A DNA stretch of 64,000 bases from Phycisphaeraceae bacterium (GCA_020639135.1 JACKHE010000004.1:1-64000), one strand, 5' to 3'. Shown: positions 18,882 through 27,709, numbered from the stretch's first letter. Notes: generated by a model not told the origin, from the letters alone. A program made the numbers and translations.

Positions 18882-19729
18882 CCATGCCAAGCGACCCGAT
18901 CATGATCGAGTCGATCCTCGCGGTCTTCCTCTTCAGCCTGACCGGGAGCTTCCACTGCGCCGGCATGTGCGGCGCCTTCGTCGCCTTCGCCGTCTCCACG
19001 CCCGGCGCCGACCCCGCTCGGCAGCCCAGCCGCACGCTCCTGCACGTCGCCTACAACGGCGGCCGGCTCATCACCTACACCATCCTCGGCGCCATCGCCG
19101 GAGCCGTCGGCGCGGCGCTCGACCTCGGCGGCGCCCAGGTCGGCGTCGCACGCACCGCCATGCTCCTGGCCGGGTCCGTCATGATCGGCTTCGGCGTCGT
19201 CACGTTCCTCCGACTCCGCGGCGTGAAGCTGCCGAGCGCCCCCATCCCGATGGCCTGGAGGAAACTCATCAGCAGGGGCCACAAGTACGCGCTGGGCAGG
19301 CCCCCCGTCATCCGCGCACTCGTCATCGGGCTGCTCACCACGCTGCTGCCTTGCGGCTGGCTCTACATCTTCGCCGTGTACGCCGCCAGCACCGGCAGCG
19401 CCCCCGCCGGCGCCATCACCATGGCCGTCTTCTGGGTCGGCACGCTCCCCTGGCTCGTCGCCGTCGGCGAGGGCATCGGCCGTCTCACCGGCGTCTTCGG
19501 CAGGCATCTCCCCACGCTGACCACCGCAGCGATCGTGCTCACCGGCGTCTGGACCATCGTCGGCCGATCACACGCCCCGGCCTTCGCCGGCGAGCGGCCC
19601 CACGCGATCACCGCCTCCGACACCGCAAACGCCCCGACCCCGCTCCAACAGCTCGAAGCCGCCTCGCAGGAGACGCCGGCCTGCTGCGCCGAACCCGAAC
19701 ACGCCGGCGCCGACCCGGATGCGCACTGA
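18878..19729 (+). CDS. SafE/DsbD-like membrane protein of the cbb3 maturation operon
   Basis: Polytopic membrane protein of 283 residues from the TauE/SafE or DsbD-transmembrane-like family usually found between fixH and fixI. Two conserved Cys motifs are present: SFHCAGMCGAF in the first helix and LLPCGWLY mid-protein, consistent with metal or redox handling. The C-terminal tail is Ala/Glu-rich with a terminal Cys pair (TPACCAEPEH) and looks cytoplasmic or disordered. It overlaps both neighbours (4 bases before, 11 after). Confidence 0.82.
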   Translation: MTMPSDPIMIESILAVFLFSLTGSFHCAGMCGAFVAFAVSTPGADPARQPSRTLLHVAYNGGRLITYTILGAIAGAVGAALDLGGAQVGVARTAMLLAGSVMIGFGVVTFLRLRGVKLPSAPIPMAWRKLISRGHKYALGRPPVIRALVIGLLTTLLPCGWLYIFAVYAASTGSAPAGAITMAVFWVGTLPWLVAVGEGIGRLTGVFGRHLPTLTTAAIVLTGVWTIVGRSHAPAFAGERPHAITASDTANAPTPLQQLEAASQETPACCAEPEHAGADPDAH

Positions 19730-22169
19730 AGCGCCAGCAGAAGCCCGGTGCGATCACTGCTCGCTCCCCGTCCCGCCGGGGCTCTTCGATCCGGAAGCCG
19801 ATCACCAGTTCTGCTGCGCCGCCTGCGCCACCGCGTACGAGGTCATCCACTCCTGCGGCCTTGAGCAGTACTACACCCTCCGCCAGCGCCTCGATGACAC
19901 ACCCAGCGCCGCGATGGGCGCCGCCGCGAGCGATCACTACGACCGCTACGACGACCCCGCCTTCCATGACCTGTACGTTGAAGCCTCCGAGGACGGACTC
20001 CTCTGCGTCGAGCTGCACGTCGTCGGGATGCACTGCGCCGCGTGCGTGTGGCTGATCGAGGCCGTCCCGGGCGCCGCGCCGGGCGTGGTCGAGTCCCGCG
20101 TTGACCTTGGGCGTTCGATGGTGCGACTGACCTGGGAGCCCGAGCGGATCCGCCTGTCGAAGATCGCCCGGCTCATCGACTCGCTGGGCTACCCCACGCA
20201 GCCGACCCGCGGCGCCGCGCTGCGCGCGCTCGAACGCCGCGAGGACCGGCGCCTGCTGATCCTCCTGGCCGTTGCCGGCGCGGTCGCGGGCAACGTCATG
20301 CTCATCGCGCTCGCCCTCTACGGCGGTTCGGTCCGCTGGCTGGGCGGGTGGATGGCGCCCGAGCACCAGCTCTTCTTCCGCTGGATCAGCGCGGGGCTCG
20401 GCGTGCTGGCCGTCGCCTGGCCCGGGGGCGTCTTCCTCCGCGGCGCCCTCGCCTCACTGCGCGTCCGCCGCCTGCACCTGGACCTGCCCATCGCGCTGGC
20501 GCTCGTCATCGGCGCCGCCTGGGGGCTCGCCAACACCATCCGCGACACCGGCGAGATCTACTTTGACTCCCTCACCACGGTCATCTTCCTCCTGCTCATC
20601 GGTCGCTGGATCCAGCGCAAGCAGCAGCGCCGCGCCGCCGGCGCCGTCGAGCTCCTCTACCGCGTCACCCCCACCTCCGTCCGCCTCGTCCGTGACGGCG
20701 CCACCGAGCAGGTCCCCATCGAAACGCTCATCCCCGGCGCCATCGTCGAGGTTCGCGCGGGAGAGACCGTCCCCGTTGACGGTGTCGTCGTCGATGGGGA
20801 ATCCGACATCGACGCCTCCACCCTCACCGGCGAGTCGTGGCCGGTCCGCGCGGCGCCCGGCGTCAACGCGACCGCCGGCGGCGTCAACCTCCGCGCGCCC
20901 ATCCGCGTCCGCGTCGAAGCCTCCGGCGAGGACACCCGCGTCGGCCGGCTCATGCGCCTTGTTGAAGAGAGCGCCCAGCGCCGCGCGCCCATCGTCCGCC
21001 TCGCCGACGCCATCACCGGCTGGTTTGTCGGCGCCGTGCTGATCCTCGCAACCTTGACCGCCGTTGCGTGGCTCCTGATCGATCCATCGAGAGCAGTGGA
21101 CAACGCCGTGGCGCTGCTCATCGTCACATGCCCCTGCGCCCTGGGCCTCGCCACGCCGTTGGCTGTCCTTGTCGCCATCGGCCGCGCCAGCCGGCGCGGC
21201 ATCCTGATCAAGGGCGGCGATGCGCTCGAGCGCCTCGCCAGGCCCGGCCTCGTCCTGCTCGACAAGACCGGCACCCTCACCCTTGGCAAGGCGGCGCTCG
21301 TCCGGTGGGAGGGCGACGAATCCATCAAACCCCTCGTCGCCGCGCTCGAGGCGCAGGTCGCGCACCCCATCGCCGCGGCCCTCGTCGAATCCATCGGCGC
21401 TGCCGGCGCCCACACCATCGATCACGTCGAGCACACCGTCGGCGCCGGCGTCGCCGGGCATGTCGATGGCCGCCGCCTGATCATCGGCTCCCAGGCATTC
21501 GTCACGAGCCATGTCGGCGCCCTCACCGAGTGGACCGTCGGCGCGATCGAGCGCTGCGCCGCCGAAGCGCTGACGCCCATCGTCATCGCCGCAGACGGCG
21601 CACCCGCCGCCGTCGCGGGGCTCGGCGATCCCATCCGCGACGATGCGCAGCCCGCGCTCGACAAGCTCCGCGCCGGGGGCTGGCGCCTGGGCATCTGCTC
21701 GGGCGATGACCCCCGTGTCGTGCGCGCCGTCGGCGCCCGGCTCGGCATCGATCCCGCAGACTGCATCGGCGCCGCCACGCCCGAGGACAAACTCAGCCGC
21801 GTCCGAGAGGAGCTCCACCACGGCCCCGTCGTCATGGTCGGCGACGGCGTCAATGACGCCGCCGCGCTCAGCGCCGCGACCGTCGGCATCGCCGTCCACG
21901 GCGGGGCCGAGGTCAGCCTCGAATCCGCCGACGTCGCCTGCAACGCCCCGGGGATCGCCCCCATCGCCGAGCTGGTCGCCGGCGCCACCCGGACGATCCA
22001 CGCCATCCGGCGCAACCTCGCCGCCTCCCTCTTCTACAATGTCGTGTGCGCGACGCTGGCGATGACCGGGGTCATCAACCCCCTCATCGCCGCGGTCCTG
22101 ATGCCGGTCAGCTCGGTCACCGTCATCACCCTCTCCTTCAGGGCGCGCACCTTCGAGCCGGAGGCGTAA
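19719..22169 (+). CDS. ccoI: copper-translocating P-type ATPase CcoI (FixI)
   Basis: Cu(I) exporter that supplies copper for cbb3 oxidase, 816 residues. The N-terminal Cys-rich zinc-finger-like domain (RCDHCSLPVP ... FCCAACATAY) is typical of the CcoI branch. It is followed by a heavy-metal-associated domain with GMHCAACVW, eight membrane helices, the TGES loop, the intramembrane CPC motif (VTCPCALGLATP), phosphorylation site DKTGTLTLGK and hinge VGDGVNDAAAL. It begins inside the end of the preceding gene, so it is coupled. Confidence 0.95.
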   Translation: MRTEAPAEARCDHCSLPVPPGLFDPEADHQFCCAACATAYEVIHSCGLEQYYTLRQRLDDTPSAAMGAAASDHYDRYDDPAFHDLYVEASEDGLLCVELHVVGMHCAACVWLIEAVPGAAPGVVESRVDLGRSMVRLTWEPERIRLSKIARLIDSLGYPTQPTRGAALRALERREDRRLLILLAVAGAVAGNVMLIALALYGGSVRWLGGWMAPEHQLFFRWISAGLGVLAVAWPGGVFLRGALASLRVRRLHLDLPIALALVIGAAWGLANTIRDTGEIYFDSLTTVIFLLLIGRWIQRKQQRRAAGAVELLYRVTPTSVRLVRDGATEQVPIETLIPGAIVEVRAGETVPVDGVVVDGESDIDASTLTGESWPVRAAPGVNATAGGVNLRAPIRVRVEASGEDTRVGRLMRLVEESAQRRAPIVRLADAITGWFVGAVLILATLTAVAWLLIDPSRAVDNAVALLIVTCPCALGLATPLAVLVAIGRASRRGILIKGGDALERLARPGLVLLDKTGTLTLGKAALVRWEGDESIKPLVAALEAQVAHPIAAALVESIGAAGAHTIDHVEHTVGAGVAGHVDGRRLIIGSQAFVTSHVGALTEWTVGAIERCAAEALTPIVIAADGAPAAVAGLGDPIRDDAQPALDKLRAGGWRLGICSGDDPRVVRAVGARLGIDPADCIGAATPEDKLSRVREELHHGPVVMVGDGVNDAAALSAATVGIAVHGGAEVSLESADVACNAPGIAPIAELVAGATRTIHAIRRNLAASLFYNVVCATLAMTGVINPLIAAVLMPVSSVTVITLSFRARTFEPEA

Positions 22170-22173
22170 CCCC

Positions 22174-22359
22174 GTGTCGGTCCTCTACATCGTGGTGCCC
22201 CTCGCGCTCGTCATCGTCGCCGCGGCCATCGGCGCGTTCGTCTGGGCCACCCGGACCGGCCAGTTCGACGACCTCTCGACCCCCGGCGTCCGCGTCCTCT
22301 TTGACGACGAGCCAACCCGCAAGCCAGCGGACCAGCCCGACAACGACGGAAACCAATAA
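22174..22359 (+). CDS. ccoS: CcoS, cbb3 oxidase maturation protein
   Basis: 61 residues from a GTG start. It has one N-terminal membrane helix (VLYIVVPLALVIVAAAIGAF) followed by the diagnostic W-A-T-R-T-G-Q-F-D-D-L ... F-D-D-E segment of CcoS. It closes the cbb3 operon 4 bases after ccoI. Confidence 0.92.
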   Translation: MSVLYIVVPLALVIVAAAIGAFVWATRTGQFDDLSTPGVRVLFDDEPTRKPADQPDNDGNQ

Positions 22360-22362
22360 AGC

Positions 22363-22450
22363 GTGCCATGGCCACGGCTCGGCGTGGCCATGAGTTCCAT
22401 CGGGGACTGTGGGATCACGTCATGGCCATGCAAAGCCATGGCCATGGCAC
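22363..22450. repeat. clustered CATGGCCATG-type palindromes forming nested hairpins
   Basis: Outer arms GTGCCATGGCCA (22363-22374) and TGGCCATGGCAC (22439-22450) are perfect inverted repeats. Inside, CATGGCCAC (22367-22375) pairs with GTGGCCATG (22384-22392) around an 8-base loop, and a second block at 22420-22449 repeats CATGGCCATG twice. It follows ccoS and lies before deoC, so one role could be transcript termination or 3'-end protection; T-rich sequence follows at about 22457-22462. Confidence 0.6.
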
Positions 22451-22511
22451 ACTCCTGTTTTTCATCACTACCGGCCGGTTTTTCCTCCCCATTGCCCCCA
22501 CCCCCGCGCGC

Positions 22512-22517
22512 TATAAT
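22512..22517 (+). promoter_or_regulatory. consensus -10 box, leaderless deoC transcript
   Basis: A perfect TATAAT lies 6 bases before the deoC ATG at 22524, so the predicted start site is the A of the start codon. No Shine-Dalgarno sequence is present. A poor TTGCCC at 22492-22497 is too close to be a normal -35. Confidence 0.6.
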
Positions 22518-22523
22518 CTCCCT

Positions 22524-23405
22524 ATGAAATCGATCACCGTCGATCGCGTCATGGCCGACCAGCGGGCCGCCGCCTTCACGAAGCGCTCCATCAAGACCTC
22601 CGCCAAGGAGGCCGGCCTGCGCCTCGCGCTCTCGATGGTCGATCTGACCACGCTCGAGGGCAAGGACTCCCCCGAGAAGGTCCGCTCCCTCTGCCGCAAG
22701 GCGATCCTCCCCGACGCCAACGACCCCACGCTCCCCCACGTCGCCGCGATCTGCGTGTACCCCGAACTCGTCCACGTCGCGCACGAAGAGCTCGAGGGCT
22801 CGGGCGTCCATATCGCTTCCGTCGCCACCGGCTTCCCCTCCGGGCAGTACCCGCTGGAGGTCCGCCTCGACGACACACGCCGCGCCGTCGAGGCCGGCGC
22901 CGACGAGATCGACATGGTCATCAGCCGCGGCCGCTTCCTCGCCGGCGAACGCGGCAAGGTCTTCGACGAGATCGCGTCCATCAAGGACGCCTGCGGCCAG
23001 GCGCACCTCAAGGTCATCCTCGAGACCGGCGAGCTCGAGACCTACGACCTCGTGCGCGAGGCGAGCGACCTCGCCATCGCCGCCGGCGCCGACTTCATCA
23101 AGACCAGCACCGGCAAGGTCGCCCCCGCCGCGACGATGGGCGTCACCCTCGTGATGCTCGAGGCCGTCCGCGACCACTTCATCAAGACAGGCCGGAAGAT
23201 CGGCGTCAAACCGGCCGGCGGCATACGCACCTCGAAACAGTCGCTGCACTACCTCGTCATGGTCAAGGAGACCGTCGGCGACGACTGGCTCACCCCCGAC
23301 CTCTTCCGCTTCGGCGCCTCGTCGCTGACCAACGACATCCTGATGCAGCTCGCGCGCCGCCGGACCGGGCGCTACATGGCCGGGCACGATTTCTCCGAAG
23401 CCTGA
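22524..23405 (+). CDS. deoC: deoxyribose-phosphate aldolase
   Basis: Cleaves 2-deoxyribose-5-phosphate to glyceraldehyde-3-phosphate and acetaldehyde. 293 residues, a little longer than E. coli DeoC because of an N-terminal extension. The class I aldolase barrel shows the Schiff-base Lys in ADFIKTSTGK, the proton-relay Lys in GVKPAGGIRT and the acidic EIDMVI strand. The ATG at 22524 is chosen because the upstream part of the frame is the palindromic repeat and the -10 box. The aldehyde dehydrogenase 54 bases downstream is a natural partner for acetaldehyde. Confidence 0.93.
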   Translation: MKSITVDRVMADQRAAAFTKRSIKTSAKEAGLRLALSMVDLTTLEGKDSPEKVRSLCRKAILPDANDPTLPHVAAICVYPELVHVAHEELEGSGVHIASVATGFPSGQYPLEVRLDDTRRAVEAGADEIDMVISRGRFLAGERGKVFDEIASIKDACGQAHLKVILETGELETYDLVREASDLAIAAGADFIKTSTGKVAPAATMGVTLVMLEAVRDHFIKTGRKIGVKPAGGIRTSKQSLHYLVMVKETVGDDWLTPDLFRFGASSLTNDILMQLARRRTGRYMAGHDFSEA

Positions 23406-23458
23406 TCCAGCGCAACACCGACACAGACAACCGCAACACAACCGGATAGGCGGACACC

Positions 23459-25033
23459 ATGACCGACCCCACCGAGCACGAGATCAAACCCACCGGCGCC
23501 GCCGACCCCGGCTTCCACCTCGACCCCGCCGGCGAATCCCCCGCGCGCCGCTCGCCCCACCAGGGGCGCCAGCGCGTGCACACCCACGCCGATGAGCTCA
23601 ACTTCGGCGCCGCCTGGGACTACGCCCCCGCCCCCGAGAGCGCCAAGGTTGTCATCGCGCCCAAGTACGGCCACTTCATCAACGGCAGGTTCACCACGCC
23701 CGGCAAGACCTTCAGGACGATCAACCCGGCCAATGAGGAAGTTCTCTCCGAGGTTTCCGAGGGTTCGACCAAGGACGTCAACAAGGCCGTCGCCGCCGCG
23801 CGAGAGGCGCTGCCGAAGTGGGCGAAGCTCAAGCCCACCGACCGGGCCAAGTACCTCTTCCGCATCGCGCGCCGCGTCCAGGAGCGCGCGCGCGAGCTCG
23901 CCATCATCGAGACCCGCGACGGAGGAAAGCCAATCAAGGAATCCCGCGACGTGGACATCCCCCTCGTCGCCCATCACTTCTTCTACTACGCAGGCTGGGC
24001 CGACAAGCTCCCCTATGCCTTCCCCAACCGCGATCCCCGCCCCGTCGGCGTCTGCGCGCAGATCATCCCCTGGAACTTCCCCCTGCTCATGGCCGCGTGG
24101 AAGATCGCCCCAGCGCTCGCCTGCGGCAACACCGTCGTCCTCAAGCCCGCCGAGACCACGCCGCTGACCGCGCTGCGACTCGCCGAGATCTTCGAGGAGA
24201 TCGACCTGCCCCCGGGCGTCGTCAACATCGTCACCGGCGCCGGCGAGACCGGCAAAGCCCTCGCCGAGCATAAGGACATCGACAAGATCGCCTTCACCGG
24301 CTCCACCGCCGTCGGCAAGCTCCTCGCCAGGACCGCCTCCAAGCGCGGCGTGCGTCTCACCCTCGAACTCGGCGGCAAGAGCCCGAACATCATCTTCGAG
24401 GACGCCAGCATCGACCAGGCCGTCGAGGGCATCATCCAGGGCATCTACTTCAACCAGGGCCATGTCTGCTGCGCCGGCTCCCGCCTGTTCGTGCAGGAGA
24501 GCGTGGTCGGCGAGGTCGTCGAGAAGCTCACCATCCGCCTCAAGTCGCTCCGGCTGGGCGACCCGATGGACAAGAACACCGACATCGGCGCGATCAACTC
24601 GAAGGAGCAGCTCGCCACCATCAACCGCTACCTCAAGGTCGGCGACGATGAGGGCGCCCACCGCATCACACCCAGCGACAAGCCGCTCCCGAAGAAGGGC
24701 TTCTGGTGCAACCCCTGCTTCTTCACGGGAGTCCAGCAGAGCCACACCATCGCGCGCGAGGAGATCTTCGGACCGGTCCTCGCCGTCCAGACCTTCCGCA
24801 CTCCGGAGGAGGCCCTCACCCGCGCCAACAACACGCCGTACGGCCTCGCCGCCGGCGTCTGGACCGACAAGGGCAGCAAGATCTTCGACACCGCGGCCAG
24901 GCTCGAGTGCGGCGTCGTCTGGTGCAACACCTACAACAAGTTCGACGCCGCCTCACCCTTCGGCGGCTTCAAGGAATCCGGCTTCGGCAGAGAAGGCGGC
25001 ATGCAGGGCCTGCGCCCCTACGTCAGGTTGTAG
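23459..25033 (+). CDS. NAD(P)-dependent aldehyde dehydrogenase
   Basis: Full-length ALDH of 524 residues with an about 60-residue polar N-terminal extension. Motifs: IIPWNFPLLMAAWKIAPAL, GNTVVLKPAETTP, the cofactor-binding FTGSTAVGK, ELGGKSPNI (general base Glu) and the catalytic Cys in NQGHVCCAGSR, then EEIFGPVL and SPFGGFKESG at the end. It follows deoC, so the likely substrate in vivo is acetaldehyde, giving acetate; this is inference from context. A second, truncated ALDH homologue lies 7 kb away at 32367. Confidence 0.93.
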   Translation: MTDPTEHEIKPTGAADPGFHLDPAGESPARRSPHQGRQRVHTHADELNFGAAWDYAPAPESAKVVIAPKYGHFINGRFTTPGKTFRTINPANEEVLSEVSEGSTKDVNKAVAAAREALPKWAKLKPTDRAKYLFRIARRVQERARELAIIETRDGGKPIKESRDVDIPLVAHHFFYYAGWADKLPYAFPNRDPRPVGVCAQIIPWNFPLLMAAWKIAPALACGNTVVLKPAETTPLTALRLAEIFEEIDLPPGVVNIVTGAGETGKALAEHKDIDKIAFTGSTAVGKLLARTASKRGVRLTLELGGKSPNIIFEDASIDQAVEGIIQGIYFNQGHVCCAGSRLFVQESVVGEVVEKLTIRLKSLRLGDPMDKNTDIGAINSKEQLATINRYLKVGDDEGAHRITPSDKPLPKKGFWCNPCFFTGVQQSHTIAREEIFGPVLAVQTFRTPEEALTRANNTPYGLAAGVWTDKGSKIFDTAARLECGVVWCNTYNKFDAASPFGGFKESGFGREGGMQGLRPYVRL

Positions 25034-25078
25034 CGCTCACAGCCCGGCGCACAACGATCGTACGAGATCACCTGATAG

Positions 25079-25103
25079 CCCGGGGATTCCAATCCCCGGG
25101 TTT
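25079..25103 (+). terminator. hairpin between convergent ALDH and URO-D genes
   Basis: Perfect arms CCCGGGGATT (25079-25088) and AATCCCCGGG (25091-25100) are followed by only three T. The stem could stop transcripts from both converging genes, though the short T run makes it a weak intrinsic terminator. Confidence 0.6.
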
Positions 25104-25112
25104 GGATCCGGT

Positions 25113-26213
25113 TCACGCAGCCACAGGCTCGCGCTCGACAGATGCTTTCTCCCGCGCCCTCGGCGCATACCGCCCGTACTTCTCCACCGCCTCGACCAGC
25201 GCCGCGATGTTCGCCACCGGCGTGTCGAACGGGATCTCCGGGCCCTGGTTGGCCAGGATGAACCCGTACCCCGGCATGCCCTGCGCCAGCGCCGCCTTGG
25301 CCTTGAGCTCCACCCGCGCCGGCGACCAGCGCCGCATCTTCATGTTGTTGATGTTGCCGATCAGCCCCACACGGCCGGCGGTCTTCTTCTTGCACCGCGC
25401 GATGTCGTCCTCCTCGCCGATGAGCAGCGCCACCGCGCCCACGTCCGCGAGCAGATCGATGACTGGCTCGGCGATCCCCACCGGCTCGTACGCGACCAGC
25501 CCGCCGATGCGCGCGATCGTCTCCCGGACCACCGGGATCGCCCATTCCTCCACGCAGCGTCGCGGCAGCATCGTCGATGAGGCCATCCCGTCGGCCAGCA
25601 CCACCACGTGCGCGCCGGCGCGGTGCTGCGCCCGCGCCCACTCGACGCAGAAGTCCGTGCACACCTCGATGATCGGCGCAAACCACCGCCGCTTCAGCTC
25701 CGGCGTGAACAGCAGACGCATCCACTTGCTCGTGCCCATGAGCATGCTCGGCATCGAGAACGGCGCGATGCACGCGCCGATGACGATCCTCGAATCCCCG
25801 ACCTTCGCGCTGAGCTGACGGATCACCTCCAGCGTCTTCTCCAGCTCCTTCGAGCCGCTGATCGAACCGCGGCCCATCGACGCGATGTCGTCGAAGCCCT
25901 GGATCAGCATCCGAGACGTCGCGGGCGTCGAGTTCTGGTAGTGGTACGCCAGGTCGATCCCGAACGCCGTCACGTCCTGGATCACGTTGGGGATCCCCGC
26001 GACCGCGTCGGGGACGCCACCCAGCATCTCGTTGAGTTTCAGCTGCGCCTGCACCAGCCGCTCGGGCGGAGACTTGAAGTACTGCTCGACCGTCATCCCG
26101 TGCACGATCGCGCCCTGCATCAGCGGGACGGGGAAAACCGGGACCCTGTCCGGGATCCCGTGCTCGCTCTGCCCGAAGGTCAGCGCCGCCAGCACCCGCT
26201 CGATCGAGTTCAT
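25113..26213 (-). CDS. uroporphyrinogen-decarboxylase-family protein (corrinoid methyltransferase-like)
   Basis: 366-residue TIM-barrel protein of the URO-D/MtaA superfamily, which includes methyltransferases that move methyl groups to or from corrinoid proteins. Family features include an N-terminal VFPVPLMQGA segment, GACIAPFSMPSML, and the end FDTPVANIAALVEAV. It overlaps the corrinoid-binding fusion gene by 4 bases (ATGA), the usual pairing of corrinoid protein and methyltransferase. However, the His-x-Cys and later Cys expected in zinc-dependent MtaA/MtbA enzymes are not seen: the matching places read AYEPVG (241-246) and ILANQGPE (319-326). The substrate, and even catalysis, are therefore uncertain. 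Confidence 0.8.
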   Translation of the reverse strand: MNSIERVLAALTFGQSEHGIPDRVPVFPVPLMQGAIVHGMTVEQYFKSPPERLVQAQLKLNEMLGGVPDAVAGIPNVIQDVTAFGIDLAYHYQNSTPATSRMLIQGFDDIASMGRGSISGSKELEKTLEVIRQLSAKVGDSRIVIGACIAPFSMPSMLMGTSKWMRLLFTPELKRRWFAPIIEVCTDFCVEWARAQHRAGAHVVVLADGMASSTMLPRRCVEEWAIPVVRETIARIGGLVAYEPVGIAEPVIDLLADVGAVALLIGEEDDIARCKKKTAGRVGLIGNINNMKMRRWSPARVELKAKAALAQGMPGYGFILANQGPEIPFDTPVANIAALVEAVEKYGRYAPRAREKASVEREPVAA

Positions 26214-27709
26214 CGCGCCGACCTCCCCTCGAGCGGGACGTGCCGGTACACCTCCTGCACGATCCCGACCATGTCGCTCGCCGCCGTCGCCGCGTAGTCC
26301 GCCCCGACCTCCTTCGAGAAGTCCGGGTCAACCACGAAGCACGCGCCGCCCGCGACGATCTTCACGTGGTGCAGCCCCCGGGCGTCGAGCAGCTCGCGGA
26401 TCCGCAGGATCTGCTTCGCCGACTCCACCAGCAGCGACGACACCCCGATCACCCGCGCCCCGCTTGAGGCCGCCGCCTCGACGAACCGCTCGGGCTCGGC
26501 GCCGAGCCCGACATCGATCACCTCGATCCCCGACGCCTTGAGGAACATCCCCACCATCTCCCGCCCCAGCGAGTGATAGTCGCCGCGCGCGTTGCCCAGC
26601 ACCACCTTCATCCCCGTCGAGCCCCCGCCATGGATCTCAGACGACAGCCGCTCCATCGCGCGCTCGATCGCCAGGAAGTTCAGGTAGTAGTCCCCCACCG
26701 ACACGTGCGCGTGCTTCTGCCGCATGTTGGCGATCTGCACCGACTTGCCGACGGCGTCCAACGCCGACAGCGGATCGACGCCCGCATCGAGCAGGCCGTC
26801 GATCATCGAACCCACCGGCGGCTCGCGACCCTCGGTCATGTCCTGCGCGAACGCCTCGATGAACCGGTCCAGCGTCCTGGGCGCCGCACCGCTGGCGCCG
26901 GCGCCGCAGACCTTCTGGATCGCGTCGTGGATACCCTCGATGTTGCGCTCGAGATTCCTGATGGTGATCTGCGACATCCGGTTGTGCCGCGCGCCCTCGC
27001 GCGCCATCTCCAGCGGGTGCAGGAACCGGTCCAGGTGCGCGACCATCTCGGGAAGCCGCCCGCCGTTGGACAGCAGCGTCTCGTTGATCCCCACCATCGA
27101 CCCGATCGCCTCGCGCTGCTCCGCCGCCCGGCGGTGGTCGTCCTCCACCGCGTGGCGGATCGCGTCGGCGCCGCCGGTGATCTCCCCCACCGACGCCTTG
27201 ATGTCGTGCGCCACCTTCGCGATCAGCTCCGCCAGCTTGCTCACCTCCGCCGCAACAACCGCGAAACCCGCGCCCGCAGCGCCCGCGCGCCCGGCCTCGA
27301 TCCTCGCGTTGACCGCAACCAGCGACGTCCGCTCGGCGAACTGCTCGATGTTCTGGATCAGCGTCCCGATCCCGCTCGTGCTCGCGCACAGGCTCTGCAG
27401 CGACCGATCCATCGCCCGGCGGCCCTCGTCGGACTCGACCATCAGAGACTCGATGCTCCGGCACGATTCCAGCGACGAGCAGCAGTTCTCCGCGACAACA
27501 TCCGCGACGCTCAAAAGGTCGCCGTTGAGCTTGGCGAACCCGTCGTCGAGCCCGTCGTCCTCGACCGGGCTCAGGCTGTCCGCGATCGCGTTCGCCGTCG
27601 CCGACAGGTCGCGGAGGAAGTTGATCTGGTGGTACAGCTCGACCCGGGCGAGCTCGATCAGCCCGAGGTCCGCGCCGGCGGTTGCTGCTTCTTCAAGTGC
27701 TGTCGCCAC
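26210..27709 (-). CDS. MCP-type signalling hairpin fused to a cobalamin-binding domain
   Basis: 499 residues from a GTG at 27709, no signal peptide or membrane helix, so cytoplasmic. Residues about 40-265 are helical and contain a methyl-accepting-chemotaxis-type hairpin tip at 120-162: SLVAVNARIEAGRAG then GFAVVAAEVSKLAE. Residues about 280-360 form a helical cap like that of corrinoid proteins (SVGDYYLNFLAIERAMERL). Residues 366-490 are a B12-binding Rossmann domain with D-Y-H-S-L-G (D377, H379, G382), S-S-L (424-426) and GG (454-455), the full base-off/His-on signature. The overlapping downstream URO-D homologue suggests a sensor of methyl or corrinoid state. I see no CheA or CheW in the window. 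Confidence 0.85.
   Translation of the reverse strand: MATALEEAATAGADLGLIELARVELYHQINFLRDLSATANAIADSLSPVEDDGLDDGFAKLNGDLLSVADVVAENCCSSLESCRSIESLMVESDEGRRAMDRSLQSLCASTSGIGTLIQNIEQFAERTSLVAVNARIEAGRAGAAGAGFAVVAAEVSKLAELIAKVAHDIKASVGEITGGADAIRHAVEDDHRRAAEQREAIGSMVGINETLLSNGGRLPEMVAHLDRFLHPLEMAREGARHNRMSQITIRNLERNIEGIHDAIQKVCGAGASGAAPRTLDRFIEAFAQDMTEGREPPVGSMIDGLLDAGVDPLSALDAVGKSVQIANMRQKHAHVSVGDYYLNFLAIERAMERLSSEIHGGGSTGMKVVLGNARGDYHSLGREMVGMFLKASGIEVIDVGLGAEPERFVEAAASSGARVIGVSSLLVESAKQILRIRELLDARGLHHVKIVAGGACFVVDPDFSKEVGADYAATAASDMVGIVQEVYRHVPLEGRSAR

Noticed and set aside
26210..27709. Reading the MCP-B12 fusion as an ordinary chemotaxis receptor
   Set aside because: It has no membrane helix or periplasmic ligand domain, and its second half is a full corrinoid-binding domain.
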